Source: Thermoproteota archaeon
GTDB taxonomy: Archaea; Thermoproteota; Methanomethylicia; Nezhaarchaeales; WYZ-LMO8
DNA: 18,368 bases
Direction: 5' to 3'
NCBI GenBank assembly: GCA_011605835.1
Contig: JAAOZJ010000049.1
Location: forward strand, 1-18,368
The translations under genes were made by a program, and so were the position numbers. Of the stretch, positions 1-7,169 are shown in pieces. The notes beneath the pieces were generated by a model, which made no database searches, had not been told where the DNA came from, and was given only the letters and a program-made list of their open reading frames with translations. Numbering within the stretch: position 1 is the stretch's first letter; each line of letters starts with the position of its first letter.

Positions 1-1
1 C

Positions 2-829
2 TCCTGGTACTTCACTCAGAGGGCCTCGGGTGCGTGGATGTCGACCGATGACATAGCCAAGATGGCGACGAAGTACGCGGAGATCGTGACCGTTAGGGAG
101 CCGAGGTGGAGGGCCACGATGTGGCACGCAACCGACCTGTGTAGGCATTGCGGCATGTGCGTCCTGTGGGACGAGAGGCACCCGCTTTGCCCGAACGTCC
201 TGAAGCCGGACCAAGTGGTCTTGAGCCCGCAGGGGTGGGGCCCTGCGAGGAACATAGTTGCTTTCACGGGAGGCGACGTAGCCTGCAGGGCCGAGTTCTA
301 CGCTCGAGTAGCTGAGGAGATAAAGAGGGAGTGCAGCGACCTGTGGGTCCTCCTCGAGACCAATGGGTACGGCCTGACGCCGAGGAACCTCGAGGTGCTG
401 GCCAGTGGAGGCGTCGACTCCTTCTGCCTCGACATAAAGGCTTACCGCGAGGACGTGTACAGGAGGCTCTGCGGCACCACTAACAAGTGGATCCTAGAGG
501 CTCCCAAGCTTAGAGTCGACATGGGCTTCGTCCTTGAGGTCCTGACCCTGTACATACCCGGCTGGGTCGAGCTGGACCAGATAGCCAAGATAGCCGAGCT
601 GGTAGCCGATGTAGACAAGAGCATACCCTTCACGATACTGGCCTTCTTCCCCGAGTACAAGCTCAGGGACGTCAGGCCTCCCAACCTTTACGAGATGGTA
701 GCGGCCTACTACGTGGCCAAGGGGAAGGGCCTCGAAAACGTGAAGCTGGGGAACATCCACGTTTTTGCTAAGAGCTCCGAAGACGTCAAGCTCCTAGTCA
801 GCTTATTGGAGGCCAGGGCGCTAGGCTAA
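2..829 (+). CDS. Radical SAM protein (PFL-activating-enzyme-like), 3' part only
   Basis: The reading frame is open through the left edge, so the N-terminus is outside the window. The ATG at 38 is internal. Seen: a glycine-rich FTGGD segment (S-adenosylmethionine-binding GGE-like motif), then LLETNGYGLT, DSFCLDIKAY and FTILAFFPEYKL. These resemble archaeal radical SAM proteins of the pyruvate-formate-lyase-activating-enzyme type. The CxxxCxxC cluster motif that defines the family is not in the window; it should lie just upstream of the first visible residues SWYFTQR. A second cysteine group, CRHCGMC followed by a Cys 11 residues later, is visible near codon 45 and could bind an auxiliary iron-sulfur cluster (inference). 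The substrate cannot be told. It is followed by a 281-nt gap and is probably not part of the aro operon. I am fairly sure of the family and unsure of the role. Confidence 0.75.
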   Translation, partial: SWYFTQRASGAWMSTDDIAKMATKYAEIVTVREPRWRATMWHATDLCRHCGMCVLWDERHPLCPNVLKPDQVVLSPQGWGPARNIVAFTGGDVACRAEFYARVAEEIKRECSDLWVLLETNGYGLTPRNLEVLASGGVDSFCLDIKAYREDVYRRLCGTTNKWILEAPKLRVDMGFVLEVLTLYIPGWVELDQIAKIAELVADVDKSIPFTILAFFPEYKLRDVRPPNLYEMVAAYYVAKGKGLENVKLGNIHVFAKSSEDVKLLVSLLEARALG

Positions 830-945
830 GGTCTCTAAGGCATGATGGGCCCGCGTTAAGGCAAGTTGTGGCAACTGAATTATTGACGAGCTTGCGAGAA
901 AGCTTCGACGAAGACAAACCCCGTTGTGCAGGGCTCGCCTTCGTG

Positions 946-967
946 ACCTTTAGAGCTGTCTAAAGGT
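946..967. promoter_or_regulatory. Perfect 9-bp inverted repeat, candidate operator
   Basis: Arms ACCTTTAGA (946-954) and TCTAAAGGT (959-967) are exact reverse complements around a 4-nt centre GCTG. The right arm ends about 25 bp before the TATA-like box at 992-1000, a usual place for an archaeal activator or repressor site. A winged-helix domain is encoded by the first gene downstream, so self-regulation is an attractive inference. The other possibility is an RNA hairpin at the end of the upstream transcript, but no T-run follows directly. Confidence 0.5.
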
Positions 968-991
968 AGGTCGCGGTTTATTGTCCAGAAG

Positions 992-1000
992 GTTTATTTT
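992..1000 (+). promoter_or_regulatory. TATA-like box of the aro operon
   Basis: GTTTATTTT is the best TATA-like element in the gap. With usual archaeal spacing the transcript would start near 1020-1026, just ahead of a good ribosome site, GAGGTG at 1037-1042. No clear BRE is visible. Position relative to the operon fits; there is no experimental support. Confidence 0.5.
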
Positions 1001-1110
1001 GAACCCCTAGGATGGGTATGGAGAAGGTTGGTGGTTGAGGTGCACCAATACCTCTGGAAGACTTCACAGCGCCAATTCAATTCGAGGCAGTAGAATCCCT
1101 CAAGAGGGTC

Positions 1111-2064
1111 TTGTCTCGCGCCCTCAACGAACACCAGTTGGTCATACTAAAGGAGCTCACGAAGCACCGAGGAAGCCTGACCTCCTTGCTGAGGAGGATG
1201 TCGCTGGAGCACGGGACGTCTTTCTCGACCCTCAAGTTCAACGCGAAGAGGTTGAAGGAGCTGGGGCTGATCGAGCTCAATAACAAAATGGCCTGCCTGA
1301 CGAGCGCGGGGCGCCTGATAGTCAACATATTAAGCGACGACGCACTAAAGCAACCCGATGTGAGCTCGTTGAGGTCCTGTTCCGTAACGTTGAGGGAGGA
1401 GCTCGTAGAGCTCTTGAAGCCCATTAACGGCTTCCACCTGACTTCATCGCTTTCCTGCCTAGACATAATACTGGCGTTGCTAGAGGGATGGCTAGCCCTG
1501 GGACTACTTAACGTCAAGGCTCTCATCCTAAGCAAGGGGCACGCCGCCCCAGCCCTCTACGTAGTCATGTGCAGGTACGGCTTATTGTGCGAGCGCGAGC
1601 TGAAGAGTATAGGCGAGCTCGGCTCTAAGCTTCAAACCCACGCAGAGCCCGGAGCGTCCATAGTCGCGGTGCCCACAGGCTCGCTCGGGCAAGGGCTTTC
1701 CGTGGCTAACGGCATAGCCATGGCGATGAAGATGAGAGGGGAGCATGGTTTCGTCTACGTCATCTTGGGAGATGGCGAGTTGGACGAGGGACAGGTCTGG
1801 GAGGCCGCGTCCACAGCCTCTAGCCACGGCCTCGACAACGTAATAGCGATAATCGACAGGAACAATCATCAACTAACGGGCCCCACAGAGGCTGTAAAGA
1901 AGAAGGAACCCCTCAGGGCTAAGTGGGAGGCGTTCGGGTGGGACGTGGCGGAAGTGGACGGCCATGACCACGAGGCGCTGCTAAGGACCATGATCCGAGC
2001 CGAGCTCTATAGGAACGGGAGGCCCAAGCTCGTCATAGCTAGGACGGGAGGAATGTCGAGTTGA
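1111..2064 (+). CDS. tkt: Winged-helix domain fused to transketolase N-terminal subunit
   Basis: Two parts are seen. Residues about 6-75 form a winged helix-turn-helix pattern (NEHQLVILKELTKHRG, a recognition-helix-like segment, then a wing ending near LTSAGRL). Residues about 95-315 are the thiamine-diphosphate half of transketolase, with SKGHA (141-145), GDG (220-222) and NN (251-252), the GDG...NN cofactor motif. With the next gene it should interconvert sugar phosphates to supply erythrose-4-phosphate for the shikimate pathway. Odd points: the usual GHxGGSLS motif reads GFHLTSSLS, and the protein stops right after VIARTGG without the usual KGKG...WHG tail. The TTG start at 1111 is the first canonical one, but the frame is open back to 1039 and GAGGTG at 1037-1042 points to an earlier, non-canonical start (ATA 1048 or CTG 1054). 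The stop overlaps the next start as TTGA. Confidence 0.8.
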   Translation: MSRALNEHQLVILKELTKHRGSLTSLLRRMSLEHGTSFSTLKFNAKRLKELGLIELNNKMACLTSAGRLIVNILSDDALKQPDVSSLRSCSVTLREELVELLKPINGFHLTSSLSCLDIILALLEGWLALGLLNVKALILSKGHAAPALYVVMCRYGLLCERELKSIGELGSKLQTHAEPGASIVAVPTGSLGQGLSVANGIAMAMKMRGEHGFVYVILGDGELDEGQVWEAASTASSHGLDNVIAIIDRNNHQLTGPTEAVKKKEPLRAKWEAFGWDVAEVDGHDHEALLRTMIRAELYRNGRPKLVIARTGGMSS

Positions 2065-2999
2065 GGAGGGTTGAGAGCTTCAGAGACGCCTTCGCTAGGG
2101 CTCTGGTGGAGCTCGGCGAGCTCATGGAGGAGCTTGTGGTCGTGGACGCTGACGTCGCTTCCTCGACGAAGACCATTCTCTTTGCAAAGAGGTTCCCCAC
2201 GAGGTTCGTAGAGGTGGGGATAAGCGAGCAGGACATGGTAGGGGTGGCCGCGGGCTTGGCTGTGGCGGGCATGGTACCCTTGGTGTCGACGTTTTCGATG
2301 TTCCTCCTGAGAGCTTGGGAGCAGATAAGGAACTTAGTGGCTAGAGGCGGGCTCAACGTGAAGTTCGCGGCGACCCACGCAGGGCTGTCTGACTACTTGG
2401 ACGGCCCATCCCATCAATGCCTGGAGGACATAGCTGTCATGAGGGTCATAACGGGGATGAAGGTCGTAGTACCTGCCGATGCACCGTCAACAAAGTCGCT
2501 CCTCCGTGACTCTTTAAGCGTGAAGGGACCGGTGTACATGAGATTGGGCAGGGACTACGCACCCCGAGTCTACGACGAAGAGGGTGAAGTGAAGCTGGGA
2601 AAGGCGAACGTGTTGAGAGACGGAAGCGACGTCTGCATCGCGGCGTGCGGCGTGATGGTTCGCTTCTCCCTCGAGGCCGCCAAGGAACTGGAGAAAATGG
2701 GGATCAGTACGATGGTGATGGACGTGCACACGATAGAGCCGCTAGACAAGGACGCGATCTTAAAGGCCAGCTACAACACCAAGGGCTTAATTGTTGTGGA
2801 GGAGCACAGCGTCGTTGGCGGCCTCGGAGGGGCGATAGCGGAGCTACTTGCGGAGAAGAGGCCAACGAGGATCGTGCGCGTGGGGGTCAAGGACTCCTTC
2901 GGCACATGCTCGCGAGACTACCTCTCACTCCTCAACCACTACGGACTCTCAGTCGCGGGGATAGTCAAGGCAGCAAAGGTGATCTTGAATGAAGGCTAA
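2061..2999 (+). CDS. tkt: Transketolase C-terminal subunit
   Basis: 312 residues, the usual length for the archaeal split C-half, which carries the pyrimidine-binding and C-terminal transketolase domains and pairs with the N-half. Seen: VDADVASSTKT near the start, FVEVGISEQDMVGVAAGLA with the cofactor-activating Glu (E56), and GPSHQCLEDIA with the conserved His (H118). A C-terminal domain contains VVEEHSVVGGLGGAIAELL. Together the two halves transfer two-carbon units between sugar phosphates, giving erythrose-4-phosphate for DAHP synthase. The start is TTG at 2061, overlapping the previous stop, with GGGAGG at 2046-2051 nine bases before it. The end overlaps the next gene by 11 bp. Confidence 0.92.
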   Translation: MRRVESFRDAFARALVELGELMEELVVVDADVASSTKTILFAKRFPTRFVEVGISEQDMVGVAAGLAVAGMVPLVSTFSMFLLRAWEQIRNLVARGGLNVKFAATHAGLSDYLDGPSHQCLEDIAVMRVITGMKVVVPADAPSTKSLLRDSLSVKGPVYMRLGRDYAPRVYDEEGEVKLGKANVLRDGSDVCIAACGVMVRFSLEAAKELEKMGISTMVMDVHTIEPLDKDAILKASYNTKGLIVVEEHSVVGGLGGAIAELLAEKRPTRIVRVGVKDSFGTCSRDYLSLLNHYGLSVAGIVKAAKVILNEG

Positions 3000-3801
3000 G
3001 CTGGCCTTGAAAAGCGAGGGCAAGGAGAAGACCATAGTCGACGTCAAGGGAGTAAAGTTCGGCTCGAACTTCGTCATAATAGCAGGGCCCTGCGCAGTCG
3101 AGGACGAGGAGCAAATGATAGAGCTGGCTAAGTCACTCAAGAAGGCTGGGGCACAAGTGCTGAGGGGAGGGGCCTTTAAGCCCAGGACATCTCCCTACTC
3201 CTTCCAAGGGCTGGGCGAGGAGGGGCTCAAGATCCTCAGGAAGGCCGGTGATGAGGCAGGGCTGCCGGTGGTGAGCGAGGCCCTTGACACGAGGCACGTA
3301 GAGCTGGTGGCCAAGTACGTCGACATGATCCAAATAGGGGCTAGGAACATGCAGAACTTCCCGCTGCTCAGAGAAGTCGGTAAGACTAAGAAGCCCGTCT
3401 TGCTCAAGAGGGGCTTTGGCTGCACGATAGAGGAGTGGCTCCTCGCCGCCGAGTACATACTTCTAGAGGGGAGCTGGGACGTAGTTTTGTGCGAGAGGGG
3501 CATTAGGACCTTTGAACCCTCGACTAGGTTTACGTTGGACATAGCGGCTGTCGCGGTGGTTAAGGAATTAAGCCACCTGCCGGTAGTTGTCGACCCCTCT
3601 CACGCAGCTGGGAAGAGCTCTTTGGTCAAGCCCTTGGCGAGAGCCGCGTTGGCCGTGGGAGCCGATGGAATTATGGTCGAGGTTCATCCTAGCCCGTCGA
3701 CGGCCCTCTCAGACGGCCCCCAAAGCCTCACGCTCAAGGAGTTTGAGGAGCTCATGGAGGAGCTGAGGACTTGGTTAAGGTGTATTCCTCACCGGAAGTA
3801 G
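2989..3801 (+). CDS. aroF: 3-deoxy-7-phosphoheptulonate (DAHP) synthase, type I-beta
   Basis: Condenses phosphoenolpyruvate with erythrose-4-phosphate, the first step of the shikimate pathway. 270 residues with GPC (33-35), KPRTSPYSFQG (64-74), KRG (140-142), CERGIRTFE (168-176), DPSHAAGK (202-209) and EVHPSPSTALSDGPQS (231-246). The likely metal ligands C35, H205, E231 and D242 are all present. It matches the short KDO8P-synthase-like beta subfamily and has no added ACT, ferredoxin-like or chorismate mutase domain, so feedback control through such a domain is not expected (inference). The presence of this enzyme plus AroB shows the classical entry route rather than the aldolase/DHQ-synthase-II route of many methanogens. 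ATG start, 11-bp overlap with the preceding gene. Confidence 0.96.
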   Translation: MKAKLALKSEGKEKTIVDVKGVKFGSNFVIIAGPCAVEDEEQMIELAKSLKKAGAQVLRGGAFKPRTSPYSFQGLGEEGLKILRKAGDEAGLPVVSEALDTRHVELVAKYVDMIQIGARNMQNFPLLREVGKTKKPVLLKRGFGCTIEEWLLAAEYILLEGSWDVVLCERGIRTFEPSTRFTLDIAAVAVVKELSHLPVVVDPSHAAGKSSLVKPLARAALAVGADGIMVEVHPSPSTALSDGPQSLTLKEFEELMEELRTWLRCIPHRK

Positions 3802-4811
3802 GCAAAGTTATCGTCGGCAGAGGGTCGTTGTATAGACTCAAGGACGAGCTCGACTTGCTAAGGCCCTTTAAAGTCATGATAGTCACGACCGAGAACGTCG
3901 CCAAATTATGGCTCGATAGAGTGCTAACGTTGCTAGACCGAGTAGCTGACGTCACGGTGCTTGAGGATGGTGAGCTGGCGAAGGATCTCAAGGTCGTGGA
4001 GCGGCTGTTAGTGGAATTGCTTCGAAAGGGCTTCACGAGGAAGTCTCTTCTGCTGGCCTTGGGGGGAGGGGCTTTGTGCGACGTAATAGGCTTCACGGCC
4101 TCTATCTACATGAGGGGGGTCTTGCTCTCGTTGGTGCCTACGACCTTGCTGGCCCAGATCGACGCTGCCATTGGAGGTAAGACGGGAATTAACCTAGAGG
4201 GGAAGAATGTCGTGGGCACATTTTACCCAGCCCATGTCACTATAGTAGACCCCGAGCTCCTCAACACCTTGCCGAAAGAGGAGCTTGTCAATGGCATGGC
4301 CGAGGTCGTGAAGTATGGCATAGCGCTCGATCAACAGCTGTTTGAGTTGATTGAATTAATTGACAAGAGCTCCTTGACCGATGTGAGTTTCCTCGATAAG
4401 GTAGTGCACGAGTGTGTTGAAGACAAGATCAGAATAGTCATCAAGGATCCAAGGGAAGAGACAGGAGAGAGGATGAAGCTGAACTTTGGCCACACGATCG
4501 GCCACGCTATTGAGAGGCTATCGGGACTAGAGCACGGTCGAGCAATCTCAATAGGCATGGTGTGCGAGTGCAGAGTGGCCGAGCTAGTGACGGAGTTCAA
4601 GGATACTGACAGGGTCAAGGCCGTCTTAGAGAAATTGGGCTTGCCGACTCAATTAAATGCTGACCCCAAGGCCGTCCTCAAGCTCATCAGAATGGATAAG
4701 AAATCTTGGTATGGCAAGCCTATTCTTGCGCTTCCAACGAAAATAGGCTCTATCGCCATTAAGGAAGTGGAGGAGGAAACCATCCTCAGGGCCTTAGGTG
4801 AAGCCTCTTGA
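3771..4811 (+). CDS. aroB: 3-dehydroquinate synthase
   Basis: Converts DAHP to 3-dehydroquinate using NAD and a divalent metal. 346 residues. Seen: ALGGG nucleotide motif (96-100), PTTLLAQIDAAIGGKTGIN and LEGKNVVGTFYP (about 123-153), and AEVVKYG with metal ligand E178. HTIGHAIE follows with H241, and EHGRAISIGM with H255. These are the classic AroB signatures. The start is TTG at 3771, inside the end of aroF (31-bp overlap), with GGAGG about 10 bases upstream. An in-frame GTG at 3780 is an alternative that would shorten the protein by three residues. The stop overlaps aroD as TTGA. Confidence 0.95.
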   Translation: MVKVYSSPEVGKVIVGRGSLYRLKDELDLLRPFKVMIVTTENVAKLWLDRVLTLLDRVADVTVLEDGELAKDLKVVERLLVELLRKGFTRKSLLLALGGGALCDVIGFTASIYMRGVLLSLVPTTLLAQIDAAIGGKTGINLEGKNVVGTFYPAHVTIVDPELLNTLPKEELVNGMAEVVKYGIALDQQLFELIELIDKSSLTDVSFLDKVVHECVEDKIRIVIKDPREETGERMKLNFGHTIGHAIERLSGLEHGRAISIGMVCECRVAELVTEFKDTDRVKAVLEKLGLPTQLNADPKAVLKLIRMDKKSWYGKPILALPTKIGSIAIKEVEEETILRALGEAS

Positions 4812-5476
4812 AAGTGTGCGTCAGCATAAAGGCCTCGACGGTTGAGGAAGCCCTCGCATTAATGGAGAAAGTTGCCGATGCCGATCTACTCGAGCTCAGG
4901 GTGGACTACTTAAAGAGTATGAGAGGGCTCGAGAGGGTGGCGCGCTACGCTGACAAGCTCGTCCTTACCGTAAGGAGGGCGAACGAAGGAGGGCTCTTCA
5001 AAGGTAGCGAAGCGAAGAGAGCGAAGATCATCAAAGAGGCGTTAAAGGTTCATCCAAGGTACGTGGATATCGAGGCAGCATCGCCTATAGCCCCGAGCTT
5101 GGCCAATGAAGCTAAACTAGCTGGTGTCGGCGTCATAGCCTCGAACCATAACTTAAAGAGAACGCCGAGCATGAAGGGGTTAATGAAGGCGTGGGGGCTC
5201 TGCGCTAAACTGAACCCCGACGTAGTGAAGGTGGTAACAAAGGCCCTTAGGGCCGCCGACAACTTGACAGTTCTGAACTTACTACTGAAGGTCGATAGGC
5301 CGACCATAGCGTTCTGCATGGGCCCCCTTGGCAAGCCATCTAGGATATTGGCTCCCTTCTTCGGAGCTCCATTTACGTATGCCTCTCCGGGAGAGGGCCT
5401 TGAGACTGCTCCTGGACAATCGAGCCTGCAGGAGGTCAGGGAGGTTTGGAGGATCCTAGGCTTGAACCTCGCATAA
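4808..5476 (+). CDS. aroD: 3-dehydroquinate dehydratase, type I
   Basis: Removes water from 3-dehydroquinate through a Schiff base to give 3-dehydroshikimate. 222 residues, typical of archaeal type I enzymes. Seen: ELRVDYL (29-35), YVDIE (85-89), the catalytic His in SNHN (H114), the Schiff-base Lys in VVKVVT (K141), MGPLGKPSRI (171-180) and APGQ (201-204). It starts at a TTG that shares bases with the aroB stop (TTGA), which implies coupled translation. The end overlaps aroE by 31 bp. The type II enzyme is a different fold and can be excluded. Confidence 0.94.
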   Translation: MKVCVSIKASTVEEALALMEKVADADLLELRVDYLKSMRGLERVARYADKLVLTVRRANEGGLFKGSEAKRAKIIKEALKVHPRYVDIEAASPIAPSLANEAKLAGVGVIASNHNLKRTPSMKGLMKAWGLCAKLNPDVVKVVTKALRAADNLTVLNLLLKVDRPTIAFCMGPLGKPSRILAPFFGAPFTYASPGEGLETAPGQSSLQEVREVWRILGLNLA

Positions 5477-6318
5477 CGGCTAGGACTAAGGTATATTGCC
5501 TAATGGGCAAGCCCATCGAGCACTCGTTAAGCCCTCTGATTCACAACGCGTCCTTTAGAGCCATGAAGCTCGACTGCGTCTACGTGGCCTTCAATGTTGA
5601 GCCCTCTAGCCTCGCAGACGCATTAAGGTCATTAAGGGCCCTGCGGATCCAAGGAGCCAACTTAACCCATCCATACAAGACGGAGGCCCTTCGCTTCCTA
5701 GATGAGGCAGATCACGACGTCCTAGTCACGCGCTCTGTCAATACGATCAAGAACGAGAGCGGAGTCCTTAAGGGTTTCAATACCGATGGCTATGGAGCTT
5801 TAAGAGCGCTTATTGACGCCTTAGGCGACTTAAATGGACTTAGGATAGCGGTAGTGGGCGCTGGCGGAGCTGGTAGGTCCCTAGTCTACAGATTGTCGAT
5901 GTTTGACTGTGAGGTCTACCTATTGAACAGGACGTTGGAGAGGGCGAAGGAGTTCGTGGAAGGGCTACGAAAGACGTCGAAAGCCAAGCTCTACTACGCA
6001 GGGCTCGACGATGCCTCTAGCATCTCCAAGGCAGACGTCCTCGTAAACGCTACGCCCATAGGCATGACGTTGCCCGGAACACCGGTGAGCCCTAGGTATT
6101 TGAAGGATCAGTTGCTTGTCTTCGACATGGTCTACGATCCTCCGAAAACGCCCTTATTGATGGAGGCGGAAAAGAGGGGCATTAAGACGTTAAACGGCCT
6201 GCTCATGCTCGTCTATCAAGCAGCTGAAGCCGAGAAGTTGTGGCTCGGTGTTGAGCCTCCCTTGGACGTAATGTTCGAGGTGGCTTACAGGGCATGTCGA
6301 GAAAGGGCCACGCTGTGA
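5446..6318 (+). CDS. aroE: Shikimate dehydrogenase
   Basis: Reduces 3-dehydroshikimate to shikimate, normally with NADPH. 290 residues. Seen: HSLSP for shikimate binding (26-30), NLTHPYK with catalytic K78, NTDG with D114, the Rossmann motif GAGGAG (138-143), NRT after it, NATPIGM, and GLLMLVYQAA near the end. The NRT at the end of the second strand fits NADPH preference. The TTG start at 5446 lies inside aroD and has GGAGGT nine bases before it. The next in-frame ATG would delete the first strand, so TTG is preferred. 25-bp overlap with aroK at the end. Confidence 0.95.
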   Translation: MEDPRLEPRITARTKVYCLMGKPIEHSLSPLIHNASFRAMKLDCVYVAFNVEPSSLADALRSLRALRIQGANLTHPYKTEALRFLDEADHDVLVTRSVNTIKNESGVLKGFNTDGYGALRALIDALGDLNGLRIAVVGAGGAGRSLVYRLSMFDCEVYLLNRTLERAKEFVEGLRKTSKAKLYYAGLDDASSISKADVLVNATPIGMTLPGTPVSPRYLKDQLLVFDMVYDPPKTPLLMEAEKRGIKTLNGLLMLVYQAAEAEKLWLGVEPPLDVMFEVAYRACRERATL

Positions 6319-7169
6319 GTCATGCGGCGATAACTGTAGTGAACGCGTTGGCCACAGGGCTTGGAGCTGCCTTGGGCGTGAATTTAAAGCTTGAGGCTGA
6401 GGCCGAGTTAACGGACGAGCCGGGAATCGTAAAGGCCGACGTTATAGAGGGAGAGAGGCTGGTGAGAGCCGTGGCACTAGAAGTGCTCAAGGCGTATGGG
6501 GTCAATGGTTGTTATGGTGTGCTGGTGACCACGAGGTCTGAGATACCAATAGCCAGAGGGCTGAAAAGTAGTAGCGCTGCATCCAACGCCGTGGCACTGG
6601 CCGTCGCGAGGGCCCTTGGCTACGAGCCACCCCCAAGAAAGGTGCTTGAGATAGCCGTTAAGGCCAGCATAGAAGCAGGGGTCTCGGTAACCGGAGCCTT
6701 AGACGACGCCGTTGCCAGCTTGCTTGGAGGTTTGGTGGTGACTGATAACTACAAGCAGGAGATTGTTAGAGTTTACGACGTCCAAGAAAGAGTCAAGGCG
6801 GTCTTGCTAATACCGCCGTCGAAGCGCTACACGAGCTCAAGAGAGGCCGAGCTCTTGAGGGTGTACTCGAGCTTGCTAAAGCTGGCCTGGCTCAAGGCAT
6901 TGAGCGGCGAGTGGCGAGAGGCCATGAATTTAAATGGGCTCGTAGTGGCTTCCGCCTTAGGCTACCAAGTCCAGTTGCTGGTCGAGGCGCTAAGGAGGGG
7001 CGCCCTCGCCGCCTCGCCCTCGGGCAAGGGCCCGGCCCTTGCTGCAGTCGTGCCCGAGGATAAGTTAGAAGAGGTCGTCGAGCTGTGGTCAAGGGCCGAG
7101 GGGGACGTGAAGGTAGTCGAGGTGTTGAGGAATGAAGGTAAAGATATGGCCAGCAAAAGGCGCGCTTGA
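6294..7169 (+). CDS. aroK: Shikimate kinase, archaeal GHMP type
   Basis: Phosphorylates shikimate at the 3-position. The archaeal enzyme belongs to the GHMP family (homoserine/galacto/mevalonate kinases), unrelated to the P-loop AroK of bacteria. 291 residues. Seen: PIARGLKSSSAASNA (85-99), the ATP-binding GHMP signature, GALDDA (134-139) with the likely catalytic Asp, and a C-terminal SPSGKGPAL glycine-rich motif. Position between aroE and aroA supports shikimate rather than another GHMP substrate. ATG start; overlaps aroE by 25 bp and aroA by 38 bp. Confidence 0.95.
   Translation: MSRKGHAVSHAAITVVNALATGLGAALGVNLKLEAEAELTDEPGIVKADVIEGERLVRAVALEVLKAYGVNGCYGVLVTTRSEIPIARGLKSSSAASNAVALAVARALGYEPPPRKVLEIAVKASIEAGVSVTGALDDAVASLLGGLVVTDNYKQEIVRVYDVQERVKAVLLIPPSKRYTSSREAELLRVYSSLLKLAWLKALSGEWREAMNLNGLVVASALGYQVQLLVEALRRGALAASPSGKGPALAAVVPEDKLEEVVELWSRAEGDVKVVEVLRNEGKDMASKRRA

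Larger units (their letters stand above)
830..1035. other. Intergenic control region upstream of the aro operon
   Basis: No convincing gene is seen here. From left to right it holds a short hairpin (AGTTG, 3-nt loop, CAACT at 864-876) followed by an A/T-rich GAATTATT, which could end the radical SAM transcript. A stretch around 908-944 has ACGAAG/CTTCGT arms with a smaller nested pairing. A perfect 9-bp inverted repeat lies at 946-967. The octamer GGTTTATT occurs twice, 16 nt apart (975-982 and 991-998), and the second copy is part of the proposed TATA box. Confidence 0.5.

Noticed and set aside
842..878. C/D-box small RNA suggested by ATGATGG and CTGA
   Set aside because: The 26-nt spacing has no internal D'/C' pair, and the C box deviates from consensus.
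1012..1038. MGMEKVGG followed by TGA as the true N-terminus by stop readthrough
   Set aside because: The ATGs lie upstream of the expected transcript start, and nothing suggests recoding of this TGA.
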